64,000 bases of DNA from Ruminococcus sp. GTDB lineage: Bacteria; Bacillota_A; Clostridia; Oscillospirales; Ruminococcaceae. The notes beneath the pieces are model-generated. The model saw only the letters and a list, made by a program, of their open reading frames with translations. It did no database searches and had not been told where the DNA came from. The position numbers were made by a program, and so were the translations under genes. This document shows positions 7,284 through 16,680 of this stretch, one piece after another (position 1 is the first letter of the stretch; each line of letters opens with the position of its first letter). The DNA is taken from contig NZ_JAEEMU010000049.1 in assembly GCF_016283395.1 (NCBI RefSeq), forward strand, positions 17,454 through 81,453, in the 5' to 3' direction.

Positions 7284-9716
7284 ATGAATAAAAACTCATC
7301 ACGAATACTTGCATTTGCTTTTTCAGCTTGTATTGCACTGTGTTCCTGTTCCGAAACAAAAAAGAATTCCACCAGCTCTGAAAAGCAGTCATTACAGGAA
7401 AACAACTCAGCAGCACAGCATGTTTCAGAGCTTTCCGAAACCTCATACAAGCTGGTAAAATACAAGACTCTTGAAAATGTCAAATATCTTTATAACGTCA
7501 TAAAGACCACAAACGGCGACTATCTGGCATATAGCGATTACAACGGAAATGAGCCCTGTATATTAAGGATAAACTCTGATTTTTCCGATACGCAGGATTT
7601 CATACTTGATCTTCCCGAAGAAGCCAGAAAAGCCGATGAGCATTCTAACTACGTAACTTATAATTCGGACGGCACTGCATCTGTTTATTACACATTCTTC
7701 GACAATGGCGGTATGTCTCTTCCCGAAGAAGATTACGAAAACTTCGATTACGATGCCTTTTACGCCAATCAGAAAGAAACTCACGCTATCTGCTTCTACA
7801 ACAGCGACGGAAGCATAAAACAGTTCATCGACCTCGGTGACATGGGCGAAGAAGAGGATAAAGAGTACAGCGATTATACTTACCCTGCAAACTCAGCAAT
7901 GCCAGACAGTGATACATTCATTTCAATGTTCAGGTCAGGTGAATTATATATTTTCAAAAGTGACGGAAACCGTGAAAAGTTCGATATCTCGTCAGAATAC
8001 TCACAATACTGTGAACCTCGTCTGATTACAGGTTCTGATGGTAAAGTTTACATAAGTACCGTTGTTTTTAATAATGATCATTCTTGCACGCAGGTACAAA
8101 TACATGAGATAGATATCGACGCTAAGGAAATAAAAGAACCTGTTTTCACCGAAGATGGCAATTACGGTATGTCAAGCTATTCAACAGGCTACGGCGACTA
8201 TCTTTTCATCGGTACAAACGAAGACTATGTTATCGGCGTAAAAGCTGACGGAACAACCGAGACCATACTTAAATGGGTAGATGCAGATACTACCGGCATG
8301 GAAATCGTTCCTGCGGAAAATGACGAGTTTTACTGTTATACATTTAATTACAACGACCCGAACTCGTCCGTTGAGGTATACAAGCTCGTACACCGAGAAC
8401 CGGGTGAGCTTGACAATGTGCAGATAATAACAATAGCTTCTTTAGGCTCTAATCAGCTGAATTACTATATAAGCAAATTCAACCGCGAACAGAACAAGTA
8501 CAGGATAAAGTCAATAGACTATTCCACTGAGCTCACTCCCAAAGAAATGGAGGACAAATCTCCTCAGACTATCGCGGAACGATACAAGGAAGATTTCAAC
8601 AAGCTGAAGGTCGATATAGCAGCAGGCAAATGCCCTGACATATTATTGCTTGACAAAAGCACAACAGCTCTTCTCGGCAAGAAAGGCGCACTCCTTGACC
8701 TGTATACCCTTATGGATAACGATACAGAGGTGAACCGCGATACTGTAGTACCCAATATACTCAGAGCACTTGAAAGCAGTGACGGCAAGCTTTATTCGAT
8801 CACACCAAGCTTTACCGTCAACACATTTGCAGCAAAGAAAAAACTTGTTGACCATGAAAACTGGACATTAAAGGAAATGATAGATCTTTTCGACAGCAAG
8901 GATACCGCAACTCACCGCTATGACAGAATGACCAAGCAGGAGATATTCGGCATACTCATCAACTCAGACAGCAAGCTTGTAGATGTAGAAAAAGCGGAGT
9001 GCCATTTCGATACTCCTGAATTCACAGAGCTTCTCCAATTCTGCAACAGATTTGTTGATGATGTTGATTATGGCGACAAGTCAAATGAGAAGGAATACAT
9101 GAAATATTGTATTGATCTCGAAAACAGCTACAGAGATGAAAATGAACTTATCTCAAGGGTAAATCTCTGCGGAGGTTACGATCTCGCCTTTGAAAAATAT
9201 GATTTTGGCGAGGATATATCTCTGGTAGGTTATCCAACATCAAACGGTAAGGGCGGAAAGATCTCACTGGACTATGAATTCTCCATAGGCGCAAAATCTT
9301 CTGTTAAGGAAGGTGCATGGGAATTCATCAAGATGCTGCTCACCGAAGCTTCAGATCAAAGCATTGATGACGGCAAGGGCGGTCTTGCAAACGGCTATTC
9401 CGTTTTAATGAAAGAATTCGATAAACAGATAGACAAAATGTCAAAGGTATATGTTTACGATGAAAACGGTGATCTTACTGAAACAACCACCTTTACAGCC
9501 AGCGGAATACCTATAGAAGTCCTCTCAAAGGACGAACTGAAAGACCTCAGACGTTATATACTCAGCTGTGATACTCTTAATAACTCACTTGACGATGATA
9601 CTTACGCAATTTGCATGGAAGAATCCGATGCATATTTCAAGGGTGAAAAGTCCGCAGAGGAAGCTGCAAAAATGATGCAGAACCGCGTATCACTTATAGT
9701 CAGCGAGAAGAGCTGA
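7284..9716 (+). CDS. Solute-binding lipoprotein with an N-terminal propeller-like region
   Basis: The 810-residue protein has a lipoprotein signal ending LCSC (lipidated Cys at about 22). Residues about 55-370 hold repeated strand-loop patterns (YLYNVIKTTNGDYLAYSDYNG, VYISTVVFNNDHS, FIGTNEDYVIGVKADG) typical of a beta-propeller-like region. From about 376 onward the protein resembles family-1 ABC extracellular solute-binding proteins: IITIASLGSNQLNYYISKFNRE, CPDILLLDKSTTALLGKKGALLDLYTLMD, YSITPSFTVNTFAAKK and GAWEFIKMLL. It is probably a surface binding protein for a sugar or oligosaccharide, although no ABC permease is adjacent. ATG 7284 follows AAAGGAG. The upstream ECF-type promoter suggests control by the sigma factor at 36720-37280. 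Confidence 0.75.
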   Translation: MNKNSSRILAFAFSACIALCSCSETKKNSTSSEKQSLQENNSAAQHVSELSETSYKLVKYKTLENVKYLYNVIKTTNGDYLAYSDYNGNEPCILRINSDFSDTQDFILDLPEEARKADEHSNYVTYNSDGTASVYYTFFDNGGMSLPEEDYENFDYDAFYANQKETHAICFYNSDGSIKQFIDLGDMGEEEDKEYSDYTYPANSAMPDSDTFISMFRSGELYIFKSDGNREKFDISSEYSQYCEPRLITGSDGKVYISTVVFNNDHSCTQVQIHEIDIDAKEIKEPVFTEDGNYGMSSYSTGYGDYLFIGTNEDYVIGVKADGTTETILKWVDADTTGMEIVPAENDEFYCYTFNYNDPNSSVEVYKLVHREPGELDNVQIITIASLGSNQLNYYISKFNREQNKYRIKSIDYSTELTPKEMEDKSPQTIAERYKEDFNKLKVDIAAGKCPDILLLDKSTTALLGKKGALLDLYTLMDNDTEVNRDTVVPNILRALESSDGKLYSITPSFTVNTFAAKKKLVDHENWTLKEMIDLFDSKDTATHRYDRMTKQEIFGILINSDSKLVDVEKAECHFDTPEFTELLQFCNRFVDDVDYGDKSNEKEYMKYCIDLENSYRDENELISRVNLCGGYDLAFEKYDFGEDISLVGYPTSNGKGGKISLDYEFSIGAKSSVKEGAWEFIKMLLTEASDQSIDDGKGGLANGYSVLMKEFDKQIDKMSKVYVYDENGDLTETTTFTASGIPIEVLSKDELKDLRRYILSCDTLNNSLDDDTYAICMEESDAYFKGEKSAEEAAKMMQNRVSLIVSEKS

Positions 9717-9772
9717 GTTTATTAAAGACATCTTCTATTATGCTTTTTTCATAATATTCTCTATATTTCAGG

Positions 9773-9806
9773 AAAACGGCAGTCATAATAATGGCTGCCG
9801 TTTTTC
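9773..9806 (+). terminator. Terminator after the solute-binding lipoprotein gene
   Basis: AAACGGCAG...CTGCCGTTTTT hairpin with a 10-base loop, about 60 bases after the stop. Confidence 0.88.
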
Positions 9807-9935
9807 TTTACAAAAAAATTTTCATGATATTCAATGGTTTTCCGTTGAAAAAACCGCTTTTTCAGCCCCCTTATAGAAAGCAAAAAAATCGGCACAGTAT
9901 AACTATAGTGCTGATATAGAAAACTTATACAGGAA

Positions 9936-10142
9936 TATCGGGGGAAACCTTTCTGAGGAAAGGTTCTCCCCCGTACCCCCTTCCAAAGACTTTTATCTGG
10001 TTTTTCCCTCTATAGGGCGCGCACAAAATAAAAAAAGACCTGCAAATATACAGGTCGCGCCCTATAGAGGGAAAAACAAAACCGAAAGTTTTAGGAAAGG
10101 AGTTTGAGGAAGAACCCTTTTTCAAAAGGGTTTTCCTCAATA
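9936..10142 (+). repeat. 206-bp structured intergenic element, copy 1
   Basis: This copy has a 5' hairpin (CGGGGGA...TCCCCCG with inner ACCTTTC/GAAAGGT), a central long stem (CCCTCTATAGGGCGCG / CGCGCCCTATAGAGGG) with an apical hairpin GACCTG...CAGGTC, and a 3' hairpin (GAGGAAGAACCC...GGGTTTTCCTC). A second copy lies at 42346-42551 in the same orientation with compensatory changes. Both lie between convergent genes. No coding frame fits. Confidence 0.85.
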
Positions 10143-10165
10143 ACTCACGTAAAATTTCTAAATAA

Positions 10166-10190
10166 GCACTGCGGTTAAACCGTGCCGATA
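10166..10190 (-). terminator. Possible terminator of the GH5 pair
   Basis: Weak hairpin GCACGGTT-AACCGCAGTGC on the minus strand about 8 bases after the GH5 stop, followed by TTATTT. Confidence 0.35.
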
Positions 10191-10197
10191 TTTTTAT

Positions 10198-12342
10198 TTA
10201 CTTGCCTGCCTTTGGATCAAACTTTCCGAGGAGGTAGAGCTGTATTCTTACAGCATCGTTATTAGTAACGCTGCCGTTATAATTTACAACAGAAGCATTG
10301 TTAAGACCAGCCTGTGTGATGTGGTTCTTGTCAGTACCGTTCAAACCGTATTTGTTCGGATTAGCAAGGCTCTGCATGATAAGAACAACGTCTGACATAT
10401 CAACTTCGCCGTCACCGTTTGAATCTCCCCATACAGTAGGCATTACTTGTGTAACAGGCTGTGTTCCTGGTACTATATCAGTACCCTTAGTAGATGTAGT
10501 TGTAGTTGTCGTCGTTGTTGGCTGTTGAGGTCTTGTGCCGATGTAAACGCCGTTATCGTAGCATTCCTGACATACAGGGAAGCCAAGAGGACCATAGATA
10601 GCCTCTGATTTTGGTATCTCCTTGCCGCAGTGCTCGCACTTTACAGTCTCTACGGGAGCTGTAGTTGTAACTGTTGTAGTAGTTGTAGTCTGCTTGCTTG
10701 TTGTAGAAGTTGTAGTAGTTGTTGTTGTGGTAGTAGTTGTAGTAGTAGCCTGTGAAGTAGTTATTGTTACCTTAGGCTCAACAACTACAGGAGTACCGCC
10801 GCCTGACTTACCGCCGTCAAGGTTGCTCTTTGCACCTGATGAATAGAACTGATTAAGTGAAAGACCGTTGTCTCCGAGAGCTGTCTGGTGGTCGAGACCG
10901 ATATACTTACCTGAATCTGTCTGCCAGAGCGACTTCTCGAACAGGCTGTACTTATTGTTATCCCAGTTCATGAATGTAGAATCAAGAAGTCCGCCTGTAT
11001 CGCCTGAGTTAGGATTGATACACCAGAATGTGTGGTTGATATGATTGTTTATCATGTAATCACGGAGAAGCTCCATCCACTTCTGGTTAGCACCCTTGTC
11101 CATATGACCGCCCCACTCACCGATGAGGAGAGGTGCGATATCTTCCTTATTGATGTATGCCCATGTGTCATACCAATAATCATCAAGAAGAGTATCTGTA
11201 GTAAAGTTCTTGTCGAACCATGTCTGTGCATAAACTGACGGACCGTAATCGTGAGGTGAATATACTATCTGTGAAGACTCAGGAAGTACAGGGAGCTCCT
11301 TTACACCTCTGAGGTTTCCGCCCCACCATGCGCCGTACCATTTTTCTTCACCTGGCTGTGGATTGAACTTATCTGCATCGTTCCATGTAACGTTCTTGTT
11401 AAGCATAGGAGACTGCTCGATACCTTCAACGAGGATAAGAGCGTTCGGATTTACAGCGAGGATAGACTTAGCACACTCTTCTGCTGAGTATCTCCAGTTG
11501 TTCTTATCTGTAGAGTCGTCCCACTTAGCCATGTTTGCAGGGCACTCGGTTCCGTTGTAGCCGCGCTTGCCGTGAGGCTCGTTCTTGAGGTCATAAGCAA
11601 TGATAGTATCATCATTTGCATACTTCTTAGCAAGCCATGTGATAGAGTCCTTCCAGTCGTCCCAGGTTATCTTAGCCTTTGAGAAGTGACCTGTAGCCAT
11701 ACCATCACAGTCCTCTGCTGTTGGCTCATAGTACCAGAGGTTATAGTTATGACCTGAATTGTGTGAAGCAGGGCTGTGAACATCAACGAGAGCCTTGATA
11801 CCATACTTCTTGCACTTCTGCATGATGATATCAAAAATAGCCATTGAATCCTTGAGAGTCTTACCGTCAGACTCAACGAATTCCTTATTGATATTTCCGT
11901 ACTTACCTGCCGGAGTAATAGTACCGTCCTCGCCTACTTCGTCCTGAGGAGGATTGTAGCTTGCCTGTACTGAGCTGACAGGAAGCGGTTTACCGTCCAT
12001 CCAGGAAATCAAAAGCTCTGTGGAAATAGGGAAACGGATAATGTTGATACCGTGATCCGCAACACTCTTGAGGAGGTCGTCAACATCTCTTGCATACAGA
12101 CCATGAGGAACGTTCTCGGTACAGTTAAGACCGAACCAGTTAGCACCTGTGAGCCATACTTCGTTTCCGTTCATGTCGTAGAGTCGGCTTCCCTTTGCGT
12201 GGAGCCAGTCGTCATTGTTGTCATCGGCAGCAATAGCTACACCGATGGTGTCGGGCGCAACTGCCGGTGCATAATAAGCAGCACCTGATACAGTCAGCGC
12301 AGCTGCGGCAGCAACAGCTGCCAGTGATTTTAAGATCTTCAT
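10198..12342 (-). CDS. GH5 endoglucanase with four-Cys zinc-ribbon-like insert and dockerin
   Basis: The 714-residue secreted cellulase has a signal peptide of about 30-38 residues and a GH5 (beta/alpha)8 domain at about 45-505. The acid/base is Glu255 in DLKNEPHG and the nucleophile is Glu409 in IGEWGG, with HSPASHNSGHNY and FWCIN also typical. The domain hydrolyses beta-1,4-glucans. It is followed by a Thr linker, a short four-cysteine module (Cys569, 572, 591, 594: CEHCGKEIP and VCQEC), another Thr linker and a type-I dockerin (about 636-706). The cysteine module is not expected in a cellulase. The start has a signal peptide and the site GAGAGGG upstream. It is a close paralogue of the gene upstream (64 bases away), probably by duplication, and is read from the same transcript. 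Confidence 0.92.
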   Translation of the reverse strand: MKILKSLAAVAAAAALTVSGAAYYAPAVAPDTIGVAIAADDNNDDWLHAKGSRLYDMNGNEVWLTGANWFGLNCTENVPHGLYARDVDDLLKSVADHGINIIRFPISTELLISWMDGKPLPVSSVQASYNPPQDEVGEDGTITPAGKYGNINKEFVESDGKTLKDSMAIFDIIMQKCKKYGIKALVDVHSPASHNSGHNYNLWYYEPTAEDCDGMATGHFSKAKITWDDWKDSITWLAKKYANDDTIIAYDLKNEPHGKRGYNGTECPANMAKWDDSTDKNNWRYSAEECAKSILAVNPNALILVEGIEQSPMLNKNVTWNDADKFNPQPGEEKWYGAWWGGNLRGVKELPVLPESSQIVYSPHDYGPSVYAQTWFDKNFTTDTLLDDYWYDTWAYINKEDIAPLLIGEWGGHMDKGANQKWMELLRDYMINNHINHTFWCINPNSGDTGGLLDSTFMNWDNNKYSLFEKSLWQTDSGKYIGLDHQTALGDNGLSLNQFYSSGAKSNLDGGKSGGGTPVVVEPKVTITTSQATTTTTTTTTTTTTSTTSKQTTTTTTVTTTAPVETVKCEHCGKEIPKSEAIYGPLGFPVCQECYDNGVYIGTRPQQPTTTTTTTTSTKGTDIVPGTQPVTQVMPTVWGDSNGDGEVDMSDVVLIMQSLANPNKYGLNGTDKNHITQAGLNNASVVNYNGSVTNNDAVRIQLYLLGKFDPKAGK

Positions 12343-12405
12343 AGTTTTTTCCCTCTCTGATTATATATTTTCCGCACCGCCCGTATCAGCAGCGCGATAT
12401 GAAGC

Positions 12406-14214
12406 TTATTTTACAGGAAGTGACGTATACTTGCCAAGGAGATAAAGCTGTATAGCCTGTGCATCGTTGGTAGTTATACCGTTTCCGTTGCCCTCAACGT
12501 CAGCATTTGCCGAACCTTCTTTTGTGAGGTGGTGTTCATCTGTTCCGCTTGTTCCGTACTTATTAGGATTAGCAAGCGACTGCATTATGAGAACAGCGTC
12601 TGCAAGATCGACCTGACCGTCGCAATTAGCGTCTCCGAATAGGCGATTACTGACGTCCACAACAGATGTGGTAGTTGTAGTTGTTGCAGAAGATGAAGTA
12701 GTAGTAGTTTTGGAAGTAGTAGTAGTGGTCGTCTTAGCAGGATCAGCATCAACTGTCTTGCCGTCTGACTTCTTTCCGCCGTCAAGGTTGCTTCCCTCTG
12801 AAGCAGCATAATTAGCGTAGAAATCGTTCAGTGAGATACCGTCCTTGCCCAGTGCAACCTGATGATCGAGACCGATGAACTTCTTTGAAGTCGAGGTTTT
12901 CCATATAGCAGGATAATAGTATGTCTCATACTTTTCCGTATCCCAGTTTATGGTAGTCTTTCCTTCCATTTTACCGTCAGCACCCTGTGTTACGCCGAAC
13001 TGGATATCCTTCCAGAGTCCGCCCGTATCGCCTGAGTCGTCATTGAGACACCAGAATGTATGACTGATATGATTTTTTATCATGTAATCACGGAGAAGTC
13101 CCAGCCATTTCTCGTTATCTCCTCCGTCAAGACGTCCGCCCCATTCTCCGATGAGAAGCGGATACATATCCTTGTCAACAAGGTATGCCCATGTGTCGTA
13201 CCAGTAATCATCAAGAAGCGTTTTTTCTGTAAAGTTCTTGTTGAACCATGTCTGGTCACTTACTACAGGGCCGTAGTCGTGAGGTGAATATACTATCTGA
13301 GACGTTCCCGAAGCAGGCTTTACAGGGTATTTTGCAACGCCGCGGAGATTTCCTCCCCACCATGCGCCGTGTCCCTCAAAGCCTTCTACGCCCTCAATAA
13401 AAATGAGTGCATTGGGATTTTTTTCAAGTATAGCATCAGCACAGTCCTGTGCTGCCTTTTTCCAGTTGTTAGGAGCATTGGAGTCGTCCCATATAGCATC
13501 AATAGGAGCTCCGCCGTACTTACTGTGCGGCTCGTTCTTCAGATCGAAACCGATAAGGGTATCGTCGCCCTTATAGTGGTCTGCACACCATGCAAGAGTT
13601 TCTATCCAGACATCGGTAGTTACTTCAACTTTCTTTCCGTCACGTCCCGTGAAGCTCTTGCCGTACCAGAGTCCGTAGTTGTGTCCCGAGTTATTGGATT
13701 CGGGGCTGTGGATATCAATGAAGCACTTTACGCCGTACTTCTTGCACTTAGCGAGGAGCACGTCAAAGGTCTGCTGGCTGTTTGCTACAGAGCCGTCGGG
13801 ATTGATAAGATCCACATTGATAGGATAGTTGGGATCATCATTAGGATTAACGCTTCCGATAGGATCGGGATCACCAACCATCCAGTTGTAAAGCAGCTCT
13901 GTGGAAACAGGAAGTCTGAGCACGTTTACACCGTGATCGGCAATATCCTTTACCATGTGGTCGATGTCGCCGCTCCAGAGATAATGCGGAACGCACTCGG
14001 TACAGTTGAAGCCGAACCAGTTTGCACCCGTGAGCCATACCTCATTGCCGTTCATGTCGTAGAGTCGGCTTCCTTTTGCGTGGAGCCAGTCGTCATTGTT
14101 TGTGTCGACAGCGCAGGCTGTCATTGTCGTCTGGCTAAGACAAGGTGATGCTCCTGTCATAGCCATTGCTGCAGCAGAAACTAACGCTGCAACAGAGCGT
14201 GTTAGTTTTTTCAT
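12406..14214 (-). CDS. GH5 endoglucanase with dockerin
   Basis: The 602-residue secreted cellulase has a signal peptide of about 36 residues. Its GH5 domain (about 42-480) has acid/base Glu228 in DLKNEPHS and nucleophile Glu357 in IGEWGG. The opening phrase DDWLHAKGSRLYDMNGNEVW is the same as in the neighbouring GH5. A Lys/Thr/Ser linker leads to a C-terminal type-I dockerin (about 528-597, FGDANCDGQVDLADAV). It lacks the four-Cys module of its paralogue. It should hydrolyse internal beta-1,4-glucan bonds at the cellulosome. It has its own strong promoter (14270-14298) and the ribosome site GAGGGGAAA. Confidence 0.93.
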   Translation of the reverse strand: MKKLTRSVAALVSAAAMAMTGASPCLSQTTMTACAVDTNNDDWLHAKGSRLYDMNGNEVWLTGANWFGFNCTECVPHYLWSGDIDHMVKDIADHGVNVLRLPVSTELLYNWMVGDPDPIGSVNPNDDPNYPINVDLINPDGSVANSQQTFDVLLAKCKKYGVKCFIDIHSPESNNSGHNYGLWYGKSFTGRDGKKVEVTTDVWIETLAWCADHYKGDDTLIGFDLKNEPHSKYGGAPIDAIWDDSNAPNNWKKAAQDCADAILEKNPNALIFIEGVEGFEGHGAWWGGNLRGVAKYPVKPASGTSQIVYSPHDYGPVVSDQTWFNKNFTEKTLLDDYWYDTWAYLVDKDMYPLLIGEWGGRLDGGDNEKWLGLLRDYMIKNHISHTFWCLNDDSGDTGGLWKDIQFGVTQGADGKMEGKTTINWDTEKYETYYYPAIWKTSTSKKFIGLDHQVALGKDGISLNDFYANYAASEGSNLDGGKKSDGKTVDADPAKTTTTTTSKTTTTSSSATTTTTTSVVDVSNRLFGDANCDGQVDLADAVLIMQSLANPNKYGTSGTDEHHLTKEGSANADVEGNGNGITTNDAQAIQLYLLGKYTSLPVK

Positions 14215-14269
14215 TATTTAATTTCCCCTCTCATAGCACACTTTTTCCAGTGTACTTATAATTACATAT

Positions 14270-14298
14270 ATTGTAGCATTTCAGCACAAAAATGTCAA
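14270..14298 (-). promoter_or_regulatory. Promoter of the GH5 pair
   Basis: On the minus strand: TTGACA, a 17-base spacer, TACAAT, about 55 bases upstream of the start codon. Confidence 0.85.
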
Positions 14299-14440
14299 TA
14301 GTTTTGGTTACATTGAGTGCAGAATACAGGCAAATAATAATGAATTAACGAAAAGACAGGCGAGTAAAAACATAATGCCGCACTCTATACTTTAATAATC
14401 GTAAAAGCGCGGCATAATCGGACATATAATATTGTTTTTT

Positions 14441-16402
14441 TCAGCTTTCTCTCAGTTCCTGTATCTTATCGCGGAGATATGCAGCGTGTTCAAATTCAAG
14501 CAACTTTGCTGCATTCTTCATTTCCACAGTGAGCTTGTCTATGAGATGCTGCTTCTCGGAAGCCGACATCTTCTTCTTTTTTGTCTTTTCCTCCACCTTG
14601 TTCTTGGAAGTTATCTCCAGAACATCGCGGACTTCCTTGATGATAGTCTTTGGCACTATGCCGTGCTCCTCGTTGAACGCCATTTGCAGTGAGCGGCGGC
14701 GTTCGGTCTCGGTTATGGCTCTCTCCATAGAACCTGTTACGGAGTCGGCATACATTATTACCTGACCCTTGGCATTTCTTGCCGCACGTCCTATGGTCTG
14801 GATAAGGGAAGTCTCGCTTCTAAGGAAGCCCTCCTTGTCCGCATCGAGTATGGCAATAAGGCTTACCTCTGGTATGTCCAGTCCCTCACGGAGAAGGTTG
14901 ATACCTATGAGTACATCAAAAACACCCTCGCGGAGATCCTTGATTATCTCCATACGCTCGATAGTGTCGATATCGTGGTGGAGATAGCGGACTTTTACGC
15001 CAAGCTTTTCATAGTAAGAAGTCAAGTCCTCTGCCATTTTCTTGGTGAGAGTAGTAACAAGCACTCTCTCATTAAGGGCGACACGTTCGTTTATCTCGGA
15101 CAGCAGGTCGTCCACCTGTCCGTGTGTGGGCTTTACGATTATCTCAGGGTCTACAAGTCCCGTAGGACGTATCACCTGCTCCACGATAGTATCTGTCTTT
15201 TCACGCTCTATCTGTCCCGGAGTTGCACTGACGTATATAGCCTGATGTATATGATCGTTGAACTCGTCAAAGTTCAGCGGACGGTTGTCCATAGCACTTG
15301 GCAGACGGAAACCGTAATCCACAAGAGTAGTCTTTCGTGCGCGGTCACCTGCATACATAGCTCTTACCTGAGGCAAAGTTACATGGCTCTCGTCAACTAT
15401 CAGGAGAAAATCCTCGGGGAAGTGATCCATAAGTGTGAGAGGAGTACTTCCCGCTGGTCTGCCTGCAAGTACACGGGAGTAGTTCTCGACTCCGCTGCAA
15501 TAGCCCACTTCTCGCAGCATTTCCATGTCATAATGGGTGCGCTGCTCGATACGCTGAGCCTCTATGAGCTTGTTGTTCTGCTGGAAGTAGTCGATACGCT
15601 CCGCAAGCTCACGGTCGATCTCTGTAAGAGCAGCTTCAAGCTTTTCATCACCCACAACATAGTGAGAAGCTGGAAAAATAGCCGCATGGGACACAACTGC
15701 CTTGACCTCGCCCGTTATCACGTTTATCTCGGAGATACGGTCTATCTCATCGCCGAAGTACTCAACTCTTACAGCCGTATCCGTGGACATTGCAGGAAAT
15801 ATCTCCAGAACATCGCCGCGGACTCTGAACCTGTTACGCTCAAAAGCTATATCGTTGCGCTCATAGCGTATCTTCACAAGCTCAGCAATAAGCTGATCGC
15901 GAGGCTTTTCAGCTCCCTGACGAATGGAAACGCACATGGAGCGGTATTCCTCAGGACTACCGAGAGAATATATGCACGAAACACTGGCAACGATTATAAC
16001 GTCACTGCGCTCCGCAAGAGCAGTTGTGGCGGAATGGCGGAGCTTGTCTATCTCGTCGTTTATGGAGGAGTCCTTTTCGATGTAGCTGTCGGTGCTTGGC
16101 ACGTAGGCTTCAGGCTGATAGTAGTCGTAGTAGGAAACGAAGTACTCAACGGCATTTTCGGGGAAGAACTCGCGAAACTCCGAGCAGAGCTGTGCTGCAA
16201 GTATCTTGTTATGGGCAAGTACGAGGGTAGGCTTGTTCACACGGGCGATGACGTTCGCCATAGTGAAGGTCTTTCCCGAACCCGTAACACCGAGGAGTAT
16301 CTGCTCCTTTTTGCCCGACTGTATACCGTTTACAAGTTTGTCGATAGCCTGCGGCTGATCGCCTGCTGGCGCGTAGTTTGAACATAGCTTGAAGTGATCC
16401 AT
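14441..16402 (-). CDS. uvrB: Excinuclease ABC subunit B
   Basis: The 653-residue protein has the normal UvrB length. It has Walker A GVTGSGKT near residue 37, the beta-hairpin region [12 protein letters not shown], the DEAD-like VDESH, helicase motifs such as [22 protein letters not shown] (split) and QTIGRAARN, and a C-terminal UVR domain ([22 protein letters not shown]). It works with UvrA and UvrC in nucleotide excision repair in the cytoplasm. ATG 16402 is preceded by AAAGGGGGAACT. uvrA is not adjacent. The gene stands alone between repeat-filled DNA and the GH5 operon. Confidence 0.97.
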   Translation of the reverse strand: MDHFKLCSNYAPAGDQPQAIDKLVNGIQSGKKEQILLGVTGSGKTFTMANVIARVNKPTLVLAHNKILAAQLCSEFREFFPENAVEYFVSYYDYYQPEAYVPSTDSYIEKDSSINDEIDKLRHSATTALAERSDVIIVASVSCIYSLGSPEEYRSMCVSIRQGAEKPRDQLIAELVKIRYERNDIAFERNRFRVRGDVLEIFPAMSTDTAVRVEYFGDEIDRISEINVITGEVKAVVSHAAIFPASHYVVGDEKLEAALTEIDRELAERIDYFQQNNKLIEAQRIEQRTHYDMEMLREVGYCSGVENYSRVLAGRPAGSTPLTLMDHFPEDFLLIVDESHVTLPQVRAMYAGDRARKTTLVDYGFRLPSAMDNRPLNFDEFNDHIHQAIYVSATPGQIEREKTDTIVEQVIRPTGLVDPEIIVKPTHGQVDDLLSEINERVALNERVLVTTLTKKMAEDLTSYYEKLGVKVRYLHHDIDTIERMEIIKDLREGVFDVLIGINLLREGLDIPEVSLIAILDADKEGFLRSETSLIQTIGRAARNAKGQVIMYADSVTGSMERAITETERRRSLQMAFNEEHGIVPKTIIKEVRDVLEITSKNKVEEKTKKKKMSASEKQHLIDKLTVEMKNAAKLLEFEHAAYLRDKIQELRES

Positions 16403-16434
16403 AGTTCCCCCTTTGGAAGTTGAGAGTTGTGAAT

Positions 16435-16680
16435 GTAGGGGCGCACACTGTGCGCCCGTGTTTTACATTTAAACAAATATGAAACGAAATGTAGGGGGCG
16501 ATGCCAACATCGCCCCGTCAATTTAAAGTTATTGTGTAAGGGCTGCCTTTGACAGCCCGAATTTCTTTCAGCGTATCTTGCAGGCGGACAATGTGCGCCC
16601 CTACAAGCTAACGGCTAAAGGCTTGCGGAACGCCGCCCTCGGCGTTCCATACTATCGGGCGGATAATATCCGCCACTACT
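16435..16680. repeat. Cluster of short GTAGGG-framed palindromes
   Basis: Six imperfect palindromes in a row, with cores GGGCGCACACTGTGCGCCC, GGGGCGATGCCAACATCGCC, GGGCTGCCTTTGACAGCCC, GGCGGACAATGTGCGCC, GAACGCCGCCCTCGGCGTTC and GGGCGGATAATATCCGCC. Several are flanked by TGTAGGG or CCCTACA. A heptad repeat (GCTAACG/GCTAAAG) lies at 16609-16622. No gene is seen in the cluster. Confidence 0.75.

Noticed and set aside
13369..14148. 259-codon open frame opposite the GH5 gene
   Set aside because: It runs antisense to a well-supported cellulase. It has no signal peptide, domain or ribosome site of its own.
14975..16381. 468-codon open frame on the plus strand opposite uvrB
   Set aside because: It is antisense to a clear uvrB gene and its product has no motif or ribosome site. 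Long shadow frames are expected opposite a conserved gene.
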